Positions 10,700 through 19,744 of a stretch of DNA of 64,000 bases are shown here, piece after piece. The stretch's first letter is position 1, and each line of letters starts with the position of its first letter. The notes beneath the pieces are model-generated. The model worked only from the letters and a program-made list of their open reading frames with translations, had not been told where the DNA came from and searched no databases. The translations under genes and the position numbers were made by a program. This DNA comes from Symbiodinium sp. CCMP2592 (taxonomy: Eukaryota > Sar > Dinophyceae > Suessiales > Symbiodiniaceae), in the NCBI GenBank assembly GCA_905221615.1, contig CAJNDT010006124.1, positions 929,420 to 993,419 of the forward strand, in the 5' to 3' direction.

Positions 10700-11220
10700 G
10701 TGTACTCTGTATATATCCCCTTGCGCAGTCAAACTTCTGATTTAAGCGCCAAGCACCCACTGAAGAGACTGCGGCATCAACGAGAACCTACACCCTCAAC
10801 CCTAAACCTCTAAACCCTATGCAGCCTATGCGCACGGAACCCTACGCTGAACCCGAAACTAATCAGAACTGGCCGCAGTTTAGAGGGTGTAGACGCGCTC
10901 AGCCCGAAACCCGATAACCCCACGAAGAGCCCCCAAAGCATGGTCCGCAGTCGCCAAACTCGTAAAGTGTGTAGTTGCACTTGCGAGGTAGACGAGGGAC
11001 GTTAGCTAGGGGGGTCCTGTGAAATAGGAACTTCGAGGTACGAGGCAATAACTTATATATATATATATTATATAAGTAATCATATAACTGCACTGTATAT
11101 ATATATATATGTGTGTGTATAGAATGTTACCAGTATCACTTCGTGGCTGGGGCTTTTCCTGCATGTTCTTGGCTTCGAAAGTCACTATGTAGGAAAGCCC
11201 GTAAGGCCTCAGCATATGCT
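10700..11220. other. Telomere-like words and TA repeats, no gene
   Basis: Scattered CCCTAAAC words lie near 10796-10820. (TA)n runs lie at 11054-11076 and 11092-11112. A partly symmetrical sequence around 11080 (TATATAAG...CATATAACTGCAC) may be a small hairpin. Confidence 0.5.
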
Positions 11221-11224
11221 CCAC

Positions 11225-11333
11225 TTGGGGATCCCAAACTAGAACCCTACTGTTTCAGGGGTTACACCCTATGATAGGGGGTTCATCACCTCCTAATTTG
11301 TAGGGTTTGGGGGTAGAGGTAAGCATATCCTCT
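11225..11333. mobile_element. Family E element
   Basis: It has the family pattern GGGGATCCCAAAC...CTACTGTTT...GGGGTTACACCC...TAATTTGTAGGGTTTGGGGG...AGGTAAG. The best-supported intron-like copy is at 14164-14251. Confidence 0.6.
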
Positions 11334-11370
11334 GGACATTTCAGGTACATGAACCGTTGAATCCGAGGCT

Positions 11371-11602
11371 CCATGTACCCATACATTACATACTTAGGCC
11401 GTAAAGTACCTATACAGGGACTACTTTAAGGCCAAAGTATCTACTATCAAGGTACATGGAGCCTTTGAGCGAGAGATAGGGATTACCTATATAGTCTCCA
11501 TTGTAGTTCCTTTTTTTGGTTAACCAAAAAATCTATTATAGGATCCTAACCATAAAATTGGTTAACCAAAAACAGGAACTACAATGGAGACTATAGGTAG
11601 GG
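11371..11602. mobile_element. Family D next to family O; composite block
   Basis: The D part begins GGCTCCATGTACCC and ends GGTACATGGAGCC (about 11371-11466). After a 20-base spacer, the O part (about 11487-11600) has ends TATAGTCTCCATTGTAGTTCC and GGAACTACAATGGAGACTATA with GGTTAACCAAAAA motifs inside. The whole arrangement recurs inverted at 24470-24670. Confidence 0.75.
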
Positions 11603-11612
11603 GAGGGAGTTC

Positions 11613-11765
11613 ATGTTTTGGAGTTGCAAGGAACAGCTTGTCAGGGCCGAACGTTCAGATCATGGGGCAGTCCGGCGGCTTCCCCGCTCTACTTTTCATT
11701 GCATGTGTTCCTTCAAGTGGTCGCAGAATTTGACGCATATTAGGCAGCACAGTAGTACGGTGTAA
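11613..11765 (+). CDS. Small open frame, unknown
   Basis: ATG to TAA, 50 codons, beginning MFWSCKEQLVRAERSDHG. It starts 11 bases after the O element ends. It has no recognised motif and may be chance. Confidence 0.15.
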   Translation: MFWSCKEQLVRAERSDHGAVRRLPRSTFHCMCSFKWSQNLTHIRQHSSTV

Positions 11766-12134
11766 TTAAAACAAGGCTAATTAAGGGTGTGGTGCACAAA
11801 AGACCCTTTAATTGTCGTGTCTAAAACCTTTAAAAGAAACAGGTTTGCGGATCCACGGGTATACCTCGGCCATACAAACTTTGATTGCTGCTCTGCGTGA
11901 TGGTTTGGGTTTGCGCACTTCTAACCTGCACAAGACAGTAGGCTTCAGCAGTAGAAGAGTGGCGGTACAAGTATGGTGGCGCAGTACAGGACCCTGGCTT
12001 GGAGGTTCAAGCCCCTGCACTACCTTGAAGTACCAAGACCTACTTTCTGCAGTCCTACATCAAACCATCAACGTAAACCCTCGAAGCACGAACCCTGCTG
12101 TAGGTGTGGGGTTCAGAGTTCTGGAGGCAGCCGC

Positions 12135-13586
12135 ATGTCGATTACCGTGGAAGTTGGACTACTCAGCGGCAAGATCGCTCCCGTGGAAGCCCGGTTGGAT
12201 GAAGTTGTGCAGACTTTGCGACGTCGGGCTGAAATTGCACTTGGAGTCGGACCGGGGCAGCTGCTGGATTCAAGCGGAAGTGTTCTGGATGCATCTACAC
12301 TCATCAGGGATTCCCTGTTGCAGAATGGAGACTCGCTCACATTGCATGTAATTGGAGTTCGCGTCCAGGCCTCTGCACTTGCTTTTGCCGCCATTCGTAG
12401 GGACGGATCCGTCGTAAAGTGGGGTGATAATACCCAATGTGGTGGTGACGACAGCACGCTGTCGGGCCAGCTGCAGACCACCCGGCAGATTCAAGCCTCC
12501 GCCGGGGCGTTTGCAGCCATTCTTGGTGATGGATCTGTTGTGACTTGGGGTGATGCTCGAGATGGTGGTGACAGCAGCGCAGTGCAGCATCTGCTCAAGA
12601 ACGTGCAGCAGATTCAAGCCTCTGCCGGTGCGTTCGCCGCCGTGCTTGGCAATTCATCCGTTGTCACGTGGGGTGATTCTCGTGGTGGTGGTGACAGCAG
12701 TGCGGTACAGGATTTGCTGAAGAATGTGCGGCAGATTCAGGCATCTTCCGCTGCTTTTGCTGCCATCCTTGGAGATGGATCTGTTGTGACCTGGGGCGAA
12801 GCTCACCATGGTGGTAACAGTAGATCGATACAGGATCAGTTGCGGAATGTACAGCATATCCAAGTCCGCCGCGGCGTTTTGAACAGTGCCTTTGCTGCCA
12901 TTCGAAGTGACGGCTCTGTCGTGACCTGGGGTGATGCTGGCCATGGTGGGGACAGCAGTGCGGTGCAGGACGAGCTGAAGAGAGTGCAGCAGATCCACGC
13001 CACTGAAGGAGCTTTTGCTGCTATTCTTGAGGATGGATCCGTCGTGACCTGGGGTAATGCTGACTGGGGTGGCGACAGTGGTGCTGCGCAGAGTCAGTTG
13101 AGAACCGTGCAGCGGATCCAAGCCTCTGGCACGGCTTTTGCAGCCGTTCTTAGCAATACAGTCGTTGTCACCTGGGGTGATGCTCATGGGGGTGGTGACA
13201 GTCGTGTTGTACAGGGTCAGCTGATGGATGTGCAGCAGGTCCAAGCCTCGTACGGCGCGTTTGCTGCAATTCGTGGTGATGGATCTGTTGTGACCTGGGG
13301 TGATTCGAGGTATGGTGGTGACAGTAGTGCTGTGCAGGCTCAACTGAAGAACGTGCAGCAAATCCAAGCGTCTCTGCGTGCTTTTGCTGCCCTTCTTGAC
13401 GATGGATCTGTGACGACTTGGGGCGATTCTGGCCAAGGCGGTGATAGTGGTGCTGTGCAGGACCAGCTGAAGAATGTGCAGCAGATTCAAGCCACTCACC
13501 ATGCTTTTGCCGCTATTCTTGGCGATGGATCGGTCGTAACCTGGGGTCATCGTTCTGCTGGCGGTGACATTAGCAGGATCAGCTGA
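12135..13586 (+). CDS. Ubiquitin-like plus RCC1-repeat protein (HERC-like)
   Basis: The 483-residue product starts MSITVEVGLLSGK. Residues 1-75 resemble a ubiquitin fold, ending LQNGDSLTLHV. Then come ten repeats of about 49 residues built on AFAAI.GDGSVVTWGD..GGDS and LKNVQQIQA, which are RCC1 (beta-propeller) repeats. In dinoflagellates such proteins are usually annotated as HERC-like, but there is no HECT domain here, so ligase activity cannot be claimed. A protein-binding role is inferred. The in-frame ATG at 11973 is also open, but 12135 is chosen because family similarity starts there and AG lies four bases upstream. No element interrupts the gene. In the tenth repeat about 7 bases are missing between GGTGAC and CAGGATCAGCTG (about 13565-13580), which brings the TGA stop early. 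Confidence 0.85.
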   Translation: MSITVEVGLLSGKIAPVEARLDEVVQTLRRRAEIALGVGPGQLLDSSGSVLDASTLIRDSLLQNGDSLTLHVIGVRVQASALAFAAIRRDGSVVKWGDNTQCGGDDSTLSGQLQTTRQIQASAGAFAAILGDGSVVTWGDARDGGDSSAVQHLLKNVQQIQASAGAFAAVLGNSSVVTWGDSRGGGDSSAVQDLLKNVRQIQASSAAFAAILGDGSVVTWGEAHHGGNSRSIQDQLRNVQHIQVRRGVLNSAFAAIRSDGSVVTWGDAGHGGDSSAVQDELKRVQQIHATEGAFAAILEDGSVVTWGNADWGGDSGAAQSQLRTVQRIQASGTAFAAVLSNTVVVTWGDAHGGGDSRVVQGQLMDVQQVQASYGAFAAIRGDGSVVTWGDSRYGGDSSAVQAQLKNVQQIQASLRAFAALLDDGSVTTWGDSGQGGDSGAVQDQLKNVQQIQATHHAFAAILGDGSVVTWGHRSAGGDISRIS

Positions 13587-13599
13587 GGCAAAGATGCAG

Positions 13600-14052
13600 C
13601 AGTCCTGCCGCATACATTTACATTGGTTTTTAGGACTTTCCACAAATCGAAAAACATGAAGTAGGGTTTCAACTCAGCCCTAAACCCGCCACTAGCACGA
13701 GAAAATGCCGATGAACACCATATCAGGCCCTTCAAAACCATGTTTTGGAGGCTTTCCACATCCATGTTCGTAGCTGTACCGTCTATGTCTTTATCCATAA
13801 TATCTGTATCTTAAGTCTAGACTCAGATCAAGACGTTTATATCTTCATCTACACCTATATTTAGATCTGTATCTGCGTCGGTGGCCAGACCTGTATCTAC
13901 ATCTAAAACTGTACCTATACCTATATCAATATATGTATAACTAGCTATATCTCTATATCTTTAAGTATCTGTATCTGTGTCTCTTTTATATATATGTAAA
14001 ACACACACACATACACACAGACCCAAATATCTATAATGAGCACAAAACACAG
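13600..14052. other. No gene; TATATC-rich low-complexity stretch
   Basis: From about 13790 to 14020 the sequence is made of CTATATCT/ATCTGTATC words and a short ACAC run. Nothing codes convincingly. Confidence 0.6.
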
Positions 14053-14325
14053 AGACCCGAAGCTCCAAGCCCCTCAGCCCTCGACCTCAAGACCACCTCA
14101 AAGCACGCCTCGCACGAAAAGCTGCACTCCCACAACCTGATGCCCTACAGACATTCAGAACCGCACCTGTATGCCTACAAAATAGTAGGTTATGACCCCT
14201 TAGTTAGAGGGTCTAACCCTTAAAACGGTAGGTTTTGGGATCCACAGGCAAGTCCTACAGACCGATTTCGGGGTTTCGGACGCGAAAGCAGATGGAAAAG
14301 CGCCCAGACAAAAGAAAGCCTATAA
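14053..14325 (+). CDS. Two-exon candidate split by a family E element
   Basis: Exon 1 (to 14168) reads SKPLSPRPQDHLKARLARKA then ALPQPDALQTFRTAP. Exon 2 (14248-14325) reads ASPTDRFRGFGRESRWKSAQ and stops at TAA. The join uses CACCT|GTATGC and TCCACAG|GCAAG, a 79-nt GT-AG intron that coincides with the family E element. The length is not a multiple of three, so reading through would shift the frame. The peptide is basic and proline-rich at the start. No family is recognised. Confidence 0.4.
14164..14251. mobile_element. Family E element in a candidate intron
   Basis: It begins ACCTGTATGCCTACAAAATA and ends GGTTTTGGGATCCACAGG. Ends of the type ACCTG...CAGGT place a GT and a CAG| at the two edges, which fits a self-contained intron. 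Confidence 0.7.
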
Positions 14326-14385
14326 CCCTATAAACCCTACAAGCCCTACAATCCCTACAAACCCTATAAACCGTAAGCCCTACCT

Positions 14386-14475
14386 TAACCCTGAAGGACC
14401 TACCTGTTTTAAGGACTTATACAAGGAAATCATAATAAGGAACGCTACAAAGGCAGGTTATGCAGGGTCCAGGTA
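14386..14475. mobile_element. Family M element, copy 1
   Basis: TTAACCCTGAAGGACCTACC faces GGCAGGTTATGCAGGGTCC. The interior AAGGACTTATACAAGGAAATCATAATAAGGAAC (about 14410-14445) is nearly identical to 61975-62010. Confidence 0.75.
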
Positions 14476-14547
14476 AAGCGTAAACCCTACCTTGAGGCCC
14501 AAAAGTAGATTCTATACATGAACCCCTAAAAGGAACTATAGTGGTAA

Positions 14548-14700
14548 ACCCGAAACCCTAAAACCCTAAACCCGAAGCCCTAAAACCCTAAACCCCTAAA
14601 ACCCTAAACCCCAAAACCCTAAACCCCTAAAGCCCTAAAACCCCTAAACCCTAAACCCCTAAACCCTAAAACCCTAAACCCCTAAACCCTAAAACCCTAG
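14548..14700. repeat. Telomere-like CCCTAAA/CCCTAAAA block
   Basis: About twenty degenerate units, many CCCTAAAA or CCCCTAAA. A second orientation (TTTAGGGGGGG-rich) follows at 14990-15125. Confidence 0.9.
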
Positions 14701-14989
14701 ACTATGGGTAAAGCTTACTACAGATCCCTTATAGGGCCCTAAAAGGAACCCTTTAAAGGGAACCCTAAGGAATACTAGAACTAATTTGGGGCCTATGGGT
14801 AAAGCCCCCCTCCCCCAGCTTCTACTTTGGGGGCACTATACCCTAAACCCTAAACCTTAAACCTTAAAGGGAAACTACTTTGGGGCCGATGGGTAAAGCC
14901 TCCCTCCCCCAGCTTTGAGGTTCTCCGCCTCCTCGGCGTCGTCTCGGCGGCTGCAGCTGCCTCCGCCTTTAGCCTCGGACAAGATTTTG

Positions 14990-15125
14990 GGGTTTAGGCG
15001 TTTGGGGTTTAAGGGATCTATACGGTTCTTTAGGGTTTAGGGGGGGTTTGGGGTTTAGGATTTAGGGTTCAGGGGGGGTTTGGGGTTTAGGGTTGGTTTA
15101 GAGGGCGGGGGGGGTTTGGGGTTCA
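14990..15125. repeat. G-rich telomere-like block
   Basis: GGGGTTTAGGG and GGGGGGTTTGGGG units. These G runs could form quadruplexes. The orientation is opposite to the block at 14548. Confidence 0.85.
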
Positions 15126-15598
15126 GGGTGTGTCGATGCTCCGCGCACACCACCACGCGAGACGTGTGTTGTGGTGTGCGCCTAGGTTCAACGCTCTCGC
15201 CCTACCCGCCCACCCAGTCTATGACCTTTGTCGGGTTTAGGGTTTTTTTCAAGGTTTGTGGCTTGGTCTGGCGGTGGCCCAAAAGCAGGCCAAGCAGGTC
15301 ATTGTCCCTCAACTACACAACCCAAACATACACTCATCATTCTGCACCAGGAGCCGCACACACACACACACACTCTCTCACCAAAACGGTAAAATAGACG
15401 CTGCTGCGTTTATGCATCACGAAACGAGTTCAAGGGCCTGGCTCCGAGATAGCTCGAAGAGATTGTGAGGAGGGGTTCGAGGAGGCTTTGAGAGCTTTGT
15501 CTTTTCCTGCACGAATCGAAGGGCACGGACACCTGTGTTGCCGACCTTTCCGTACATTCCTGTTTTCAGGGGGTATGGCTCTGTGAACGAAGGCAGTT
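15126..15598. other. No firm gene
   Basis: Open frames at 15080-15397, 15256-15468 (plus) and 15417-15611 (minus) overlap and lack supporting motifs. A short ACAC/CTCT run lies near 15356-15380. Confidence 0.35.
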
Positions 15599-15692
15599 CC
15601 CAGAGACTCAAATATGTCCCTTCATTACGGAATATACCTTAATTTAACTATGGTAGGATCCCTAAAACGATTTACAGTAGATTTTGTGTGCC
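15599..15692. mobile_element. Family I element, right end lost
   Basis: It starts CCCAGAGACTCAAATATGTC and holds GGAATATACC and AGGATCCCTAAA, but the matching right inverted repeat is absent. Instead the sequence runs into TTTGTGTGCCAG, the acceptor of the next exon candidate. Confidence 0.6.
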
Positions 15693-15694
15693 AG

Positions 15695-16023
15695 GAAAGC
15701 TCGTGTTGGCCTTTGGCGCGAGAGATCGTCGCACCTGGCCGGCTCTGGCCTGGAGCACAGTCGACCCTAATGCAGGAACCTGATTAAGAAACCTTAGACC
15801 TTGGGCCTTGATTCGGGTTCCTCATATGAACCCTACTAATTATTTTGAACCTGATTAAGAAACCTTAGACCTGGGGAATTGATTAGGGTTCCTTATATGA
15901 ATCCTACTATAATTATTTTGGTGTTATAGACCCAGGATTTCTTAATCAGGTTCCTACATGACAGCCGCGGCTTTGGAGGACTGGGGTTTCGTGGCTTCGG
16001 GGTTTAGGAGTGTGACGGTTTAG
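15695..16023 (+). CDS. Two-exon candidate split by a family J element
   Basis: Exon 1 (15695-15775) follows TTTGTGTGCCAG| and reads KLVLAFGARDRRTWPALAWS then TVDPNA. Exon 2 (15950-16023) reads SYMTAAALEDWGFVASGFRS and ends at a TAG that is the first base triplet of a TTTAGGG array. The join GCAG|GAACCTG to TTAATCAG|GTTCC is a GA-AG intron of 174 nt covering the whole J element. A GA donor is non-canonical but is known in dinoflagellates. No domain is recognised. Confidence 0.45.
15775..15957. mobile_element. Family J element with internal duplication
   Basis: GGAACCTGATTAAGAAACC faces TTTCTTAATCAGGTTCC. Inside, GAACCTGATTAAGAAACC occurs a second time at about 15849, so the left two-fifths is duplicated in tandem. 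Confidence 0.8.
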
Positions 16024-16109
16024 GGTTTAGGGTTTAGGGTTTAGGGTTTAGGGTTTAGGGTTTAGGGTTTAGGGTTTAGGGTTTAGGGTTTAGGGTTTAG
16101 GGTTTAGGG
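16019..16109. repeat. Thirteen perfect TTTAGGG units
   Basis: This is 91 bases of uninterrupted TTTAGGG, the cleanest telomeric array in the window. The perfection suggests recent insertion or repair with telomeric DNA. Confidence 0.97.
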
Positions 16110-16552
16110 TGGTATAGGGTGCTTTGCGGACACTTCTCCGACAATGTGAACGCAGTCAGGCTGCGATGTTTGTTCTGACGTCCAACGAGGAGCAGGAATC
16201 TTCAGGAAATCGTCGTTCAAGCGCCCTCTCGTCTAAAACGATACTTGTCAGGGCAGTCTAATTAAACTTGAAAAACCACCACCTTATGTGTAATAAGCAT
16301 GACGTAGCTTTAAACTAGAGCAACCCTGAAAACCGTTCGCAAACATCGCTTCAGCTATATAAACCCTCTACGGCGAGCCCGAAGTCCTAAGCCCATTAGG
16401 GTCATCAGCGTGGTCGTGAAGATGATCTTGTCACTGTCATGGCAATCCTCCTCCATTTTCAGCATGGCAATCAACAAGCAAGCATCGCCATCACACGCTC
16501 CGTCATAACATCGTCGTTGTAATCATTGCCGTCATCCTTTGCCGTCATCATC

Positions 16553-16851
16553 ATGAGCTCCACCATGCAGCATGTGCATGTCAGCATCACCGGGACGGTC
16601 ACTGCAGCTGGCATCGGCAAGTTCATCAGCGTCAGCAAGATAGAAGGGCTGGTTGGGGCATCCAGGAATCCCAGAGACTCCAATATCATTTAATTAAGGA
16701 ATATTCCTTAAATCATAATAGCGATCTTACTATCATTTAAGCTATATTCCAGTGTTCAGGGATATTATTGGAGTCCTTGGGATCCAGTCCTGCAGACATG
16801 CTCTGGCTGCTGGAAACGTCGGGCGACGACAGGTTGGTCATCTCGGCATGA
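16553..16851 (+). CDS. Two-exon candidate split by a family I element
   Basis: Exon 1 (16553-16665) starts MSSTMQHVHVSITGTVTAAG and continues to KIEGLVGAS. Exon 2 (16788-16851) reads PADMLWLLETSGDDRLVISA and stops at TGA. The join is GCATCCAG|GAATCCC to GGATCCAG|TCC. The sequence ATCCAG is repeated at both junctions, and the 122-nt GA-AG intron is the I element. The start is the first ATG in the frame after an upstream stop. The peptide looks soluble; the family is unknown. Confidence 0.45.
16669..16781. mobile_element. Family I element in a candidate intron
   Basis: Ends are CCCAGAGACTCCAATATC and GATATTATTGGAGTCCTTGGG, with TTAATTAAGGAATATTCC inside. Confidence 0.8.
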
Positions 16852-16869
16852 TGAACTCACCCTAGGCAT

Positions 16870-17330
16870 CTAAGGACTTATATATAAAGGATTTGGGGCC
16901 CAAAGACCATATGTATTATGTAAGGCTTTTGGGCTATTTTGATGCCCAGGGTCATGGGTTACTATAACGGCGACTATAAGGGTTCCATAATATGGGGGCC
17001 TGCATTTTTTGAATAGGGTTTCGGGGCCCATTCTACTATACTTACAATAAGGAGACCCTGAAACCGAATCCGAGCGGACCCAGGATACGGCCGTAAAGAC
17101 ACTCACAAGAATCACAGTGCTCCGCTGCAAGCATGCCGAAGAAAATCACTGCCGTTGCCCATGAACCCCAAAGCCCGAGTCCTTTCAACCCACATTTGAG
17201 CCGCACGCCCTCAAGTAAGGCACCTCAGGGAATACTATTAACTACCCTGTGGCTCCATGTGCCTACACTTAAACTGTTCCAGGGGCAAAGAAACCGTAAG
17301 GACAAACATCCATAATTTGCTGTCTTGTAC
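16870..17330. other. Unassigned; inverted-repeat and open-frame remnants
   Basis: A minus-strand frame (16870-17130) and a plus-strand frame (17133-17315) are open without support. The words GGGGCCCAAAGACC and GGGGCCCATTC suggest an old P-like element at 16895-17035. Confidence 0.3.
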
Positions 17331-17446
17331 CTGTGGCCCCAAACCCTACAAAATGTCGAACCCTTAAAACGGTAGGTTTTTGGATGTCCAGGTAGGGTTT
17401 GGAGCCTAAGCCCTAAACTCTAAACATCCATAATTTGCTGTCTTGC
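17303..17446. repeat. 24-bp direct repeat flanking a family E element
   Basis: AAACATCCATAATTTGCTGT plus CTTG occurs at about 17304 and again at about 17422. Between them lies an E element (about 17327-17396: ACCTGTGGCCCC...GGATGTCCAGGT). It is too long to be an ordinary target duplication and is better explained by a small tandem duplication. Confidence 0.75.
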
Positions 17447-17559
17447 AAGGTTTGGAGCTACAGGTTCTGATTGGTGGGCCTCCTCGGCCCTGTCGGCTGC
17501 AGGCTGCACAGAGGACCTGACCCGCTAAATCCGCCCCGAACCCTAAAGCATTCAAAGTA

Positions 17560-17641
17560 GGGTTAAAATTGGGGTAACTCCATTTAGGGTACTTATAGCT
17601 CTGCCTATAACCTACTTACTAAGTCCCCTGCCCCTCCAAGT
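17560..17641. mobile_element. Family B element, 3' half
   Basis: It ends CTTACTAAGTCCCCTGCCCC TCCAAGTA, like the complete copies at 46629 and 53484, but the left inverted repeat is missing. Confidence 0.6.
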
Positions 17642-18200
17642 AAACCATTAACAGCAAACAACTTAAACCCCGGACCGTATCCCTCTAGCCCCTTTCTATC
17701 CGTAAGCCCTTTAGAAATCCAGGCCCCTTGACGAGCTAAAGCTTTTGCCCGAAAGCCCTTTCTACCCTAACACGTAGACGCTTTAAACCATTGAGTCCTA
17801 AACCTAAGCCCTTTTGCGCCCTAAACCCTAAACTCAAACACTATGAGCCCTAAACCCTCAAAAACAAACCCTAAACTTTTCATAACACTAAACCCTTAAA
17901 GCCCGAAACCCTACAAAACCCTAAACCCTAAACCCAAATTATTACAGATCCCTTTAAAGGAACCCAAAGCCTTTTGAAGCCGTAATCTTTTGAGCCCTAA
18001 ACCCTGAGTGGCAGAGGCGTGGCTTGGGCTTGGCTTCCTGTTGCTCTGAGCTCTGGGTCCGAACTCGGCTGCTCCTAGAGTACAGTAGGTTTTAGGGTTA
18101 AGGGGTTAGGGGTGAGGGTTTAGGGTTTAGGCTTTAGGGGTTAGGGTTTAGGCTTTAGGCTTTAGGGTTTAGGGTTAGGCTTTAGGGTTTAGGGTTCGCG
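17642..18200. repeat. Degenerate telomere-like sequence, both orientations
   Basis: CCCTAAAC-type words are dense at 17815-17940 and TTTAGGG/TTTAGGC words at 18085-18200, with no gene recognised between. Confidence 0.75.
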
Positions 18201-18214
18201 GCTCACGAGGGCCA

Positions 18215-18300
18215 ATGAAGCATTCTCTCCTTGGACATATCCGCACCAAATGCAGCACGGAGGAGCTGCCAAGCAGACCACTGAAAAGCTTAAATATTGG
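18215..18300 (+). CDS. Candidate exon fragment before a family E element
   Basis: ATG opens a frame MKHSLLGHIRTKCSTEELPS reaching RPLKSLNIGSL at the edge of the E element at 18310-18399. After the element two frames are open, one with KELDKLQRLDAGL and one with CRTYFTDGCLVRSDQLK. None of the joins I tried kept a frame open, so the relation is uncertain. Confidence 0.2.
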
Positions 18301-18309
18301 AAGCCTTAC

Positions 18310-18399
18310 CTGTGGATCCGACAACCTACCGTTTTAGGGGTTATACCCCCTAATGAAGGTGTCATAACCTACTATGTTGTAGGGTTTGGGGATGCAGGT
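18310..18399. mobile_element. Family E element
   Basis: TTACCTGTGGATCC faces GGGGATGCAGGTAA, a clean inverted repeat, with the interior CTACCGTTTTAGGGGTTATACCCC. Confidence 0.75.
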
Positions 18400-19240
18400 A
18401 ATCCCTAAACTCGGAAAGAGCTAGACAAACTGCAGCGCCTGGATGCCGGACTTACTTCACCGACGGCTGCCTGGTCAGGTCAGACCAACTGAAGCGGTCC
18501 CTGCAACCATAAGATGGTAGGTATGTAGAAACGGCCCATGTATGTAATTGACGTACAAGTGCATGTAGTAGCCTTTCGAAGCCCATGAAGCCAGAATAAA
18601 ATCTTATAGAGTACTTCAAGAAGTCGTCAAGGAACCCTTCCTAATACTCGGGCAGGTGGACCCGGACCCGGAGAGCTCGGTCTCGGTTTTCAGCCTCTCC
18701 CGGCCACACATGTACGAAAAATGCCTACTGCATACATGTAAGTGGCGATGAAACTAAACCAATTGCTTTGAAGATACAACAAGGGGCTTCAAATGCTCTC
18801 GATTCAGACAACATGGAAGAGGGCGGAGTGAAGCCAACGATATCGAACAGCTGCAGATGGACACAACATGCGAGGCAAGTTTCTTGAGGTCAACAGAACA
18901 AGGTTTTAAGGTATCGCACCCTATCTGTAATGCAAACCCTAGGCAGAATGAAGTGAACCAAGTCCTTATTCGAAGCAAGCAATATTAGGACATTGGAATG
19001 ACAAAAATCTTTCGAAAGGTTTCTATAAAGGTTGCTGTAGGGGTTGCTGTGATGTGCATTGCAACGGTGTTAGGATAGAATGAGCCTGAATAGAAAGCAG
19101 CATTGTTCCTTGGTTTCCGTATTATAATCAGAACAAATCATTTAGGTCCCTGTCCTGGCCCTAGACCCTTTATAGTAACCCAGTTAGAACCCTCGTTGGA
19201 AGATCTGGCGAACCTGCTCAAGCACTCTGAGATAATCACC
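18400..19240. other. No firm gene
   Basis: Unique sequence; a minus-strand frame at 18754-18978 is open but unsupported. Confidence 0.35.
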
Positions 19241-19249
19241 CCTTGACCC

Positions 19250-19560
19250 TGCAGAGGCAGTGGGAGGGGCAGGGCAAAACAGGGCAGAGCAGGCAGAGCG
19301 GGCAGGGGGGCAGGGCAGGCAGGGCAGGGAGAGCAGGGCAGAGGCAGTGGGAGGGGCAGCGCAAAACAGGGCAGAACGCCAGCGCCGGGGCCAAGGGCCC
19401 CGGCCAGGCCCAGGGCCAGGCCCAGGGCCGGGCCAGAGGGCCAGGGCCAGGGCCAGGGCCAGGGTCAGGGCGAGGGCCAAGGCCAGGGCCAGGCCAGGGC
19501 CAGGCCAGGCCAGGGCAGGGCAGGGCAGGGCAGGGCAGGGCAAGGCAGCAAACAGGGACA
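19250..19560. repeat. GC-rich minisatellite (GGGCAGA / CCAGGG units)
   Basis: GGGCAGAGCAGGCAG units pass into CCAGGGCCAGG units and end in (GGGCA)n. The Leu/Ala, Gly/Arg and Pro-rich open frames here follow from the repeat. Confidence 0.95.
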
Positions 19561-19744
19561 CGGGCAAGGTTGGAGGTTTAGGGTCATCTCATTATATTGG
19601 CTAGCATGCCTGTCGCATGCGCCAGCACCTGAGCTGGTGCTGGGGCTCCTTCGCTGCGCCTGTCGCGCCAGCTACGGAGCCAGCCTCACTGACGCTTCGG
19701 CACGCTCGCTGCTGCTATTCGCAGAGCCCGCAGCTCGCTTCAGT

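Noticed and set aside
11973-12134. Upstream in-frame extension of the RCC1 gene
   Set aside because: The 54 extra residues show no similarity to the domain start at MSITVEV and the composition is unlike the rest.
12654-13643. 329-codon minus-strand frame
   Set aside because: It is antisense to the RCC1-repeat gene and its periodicity mirrors that gene's repeats.
19184-19604. Leu/Ala- and Gly/Arg-rich frames
   Set aside because: Produced by the GGGCA and CCAGGG minisatellite.
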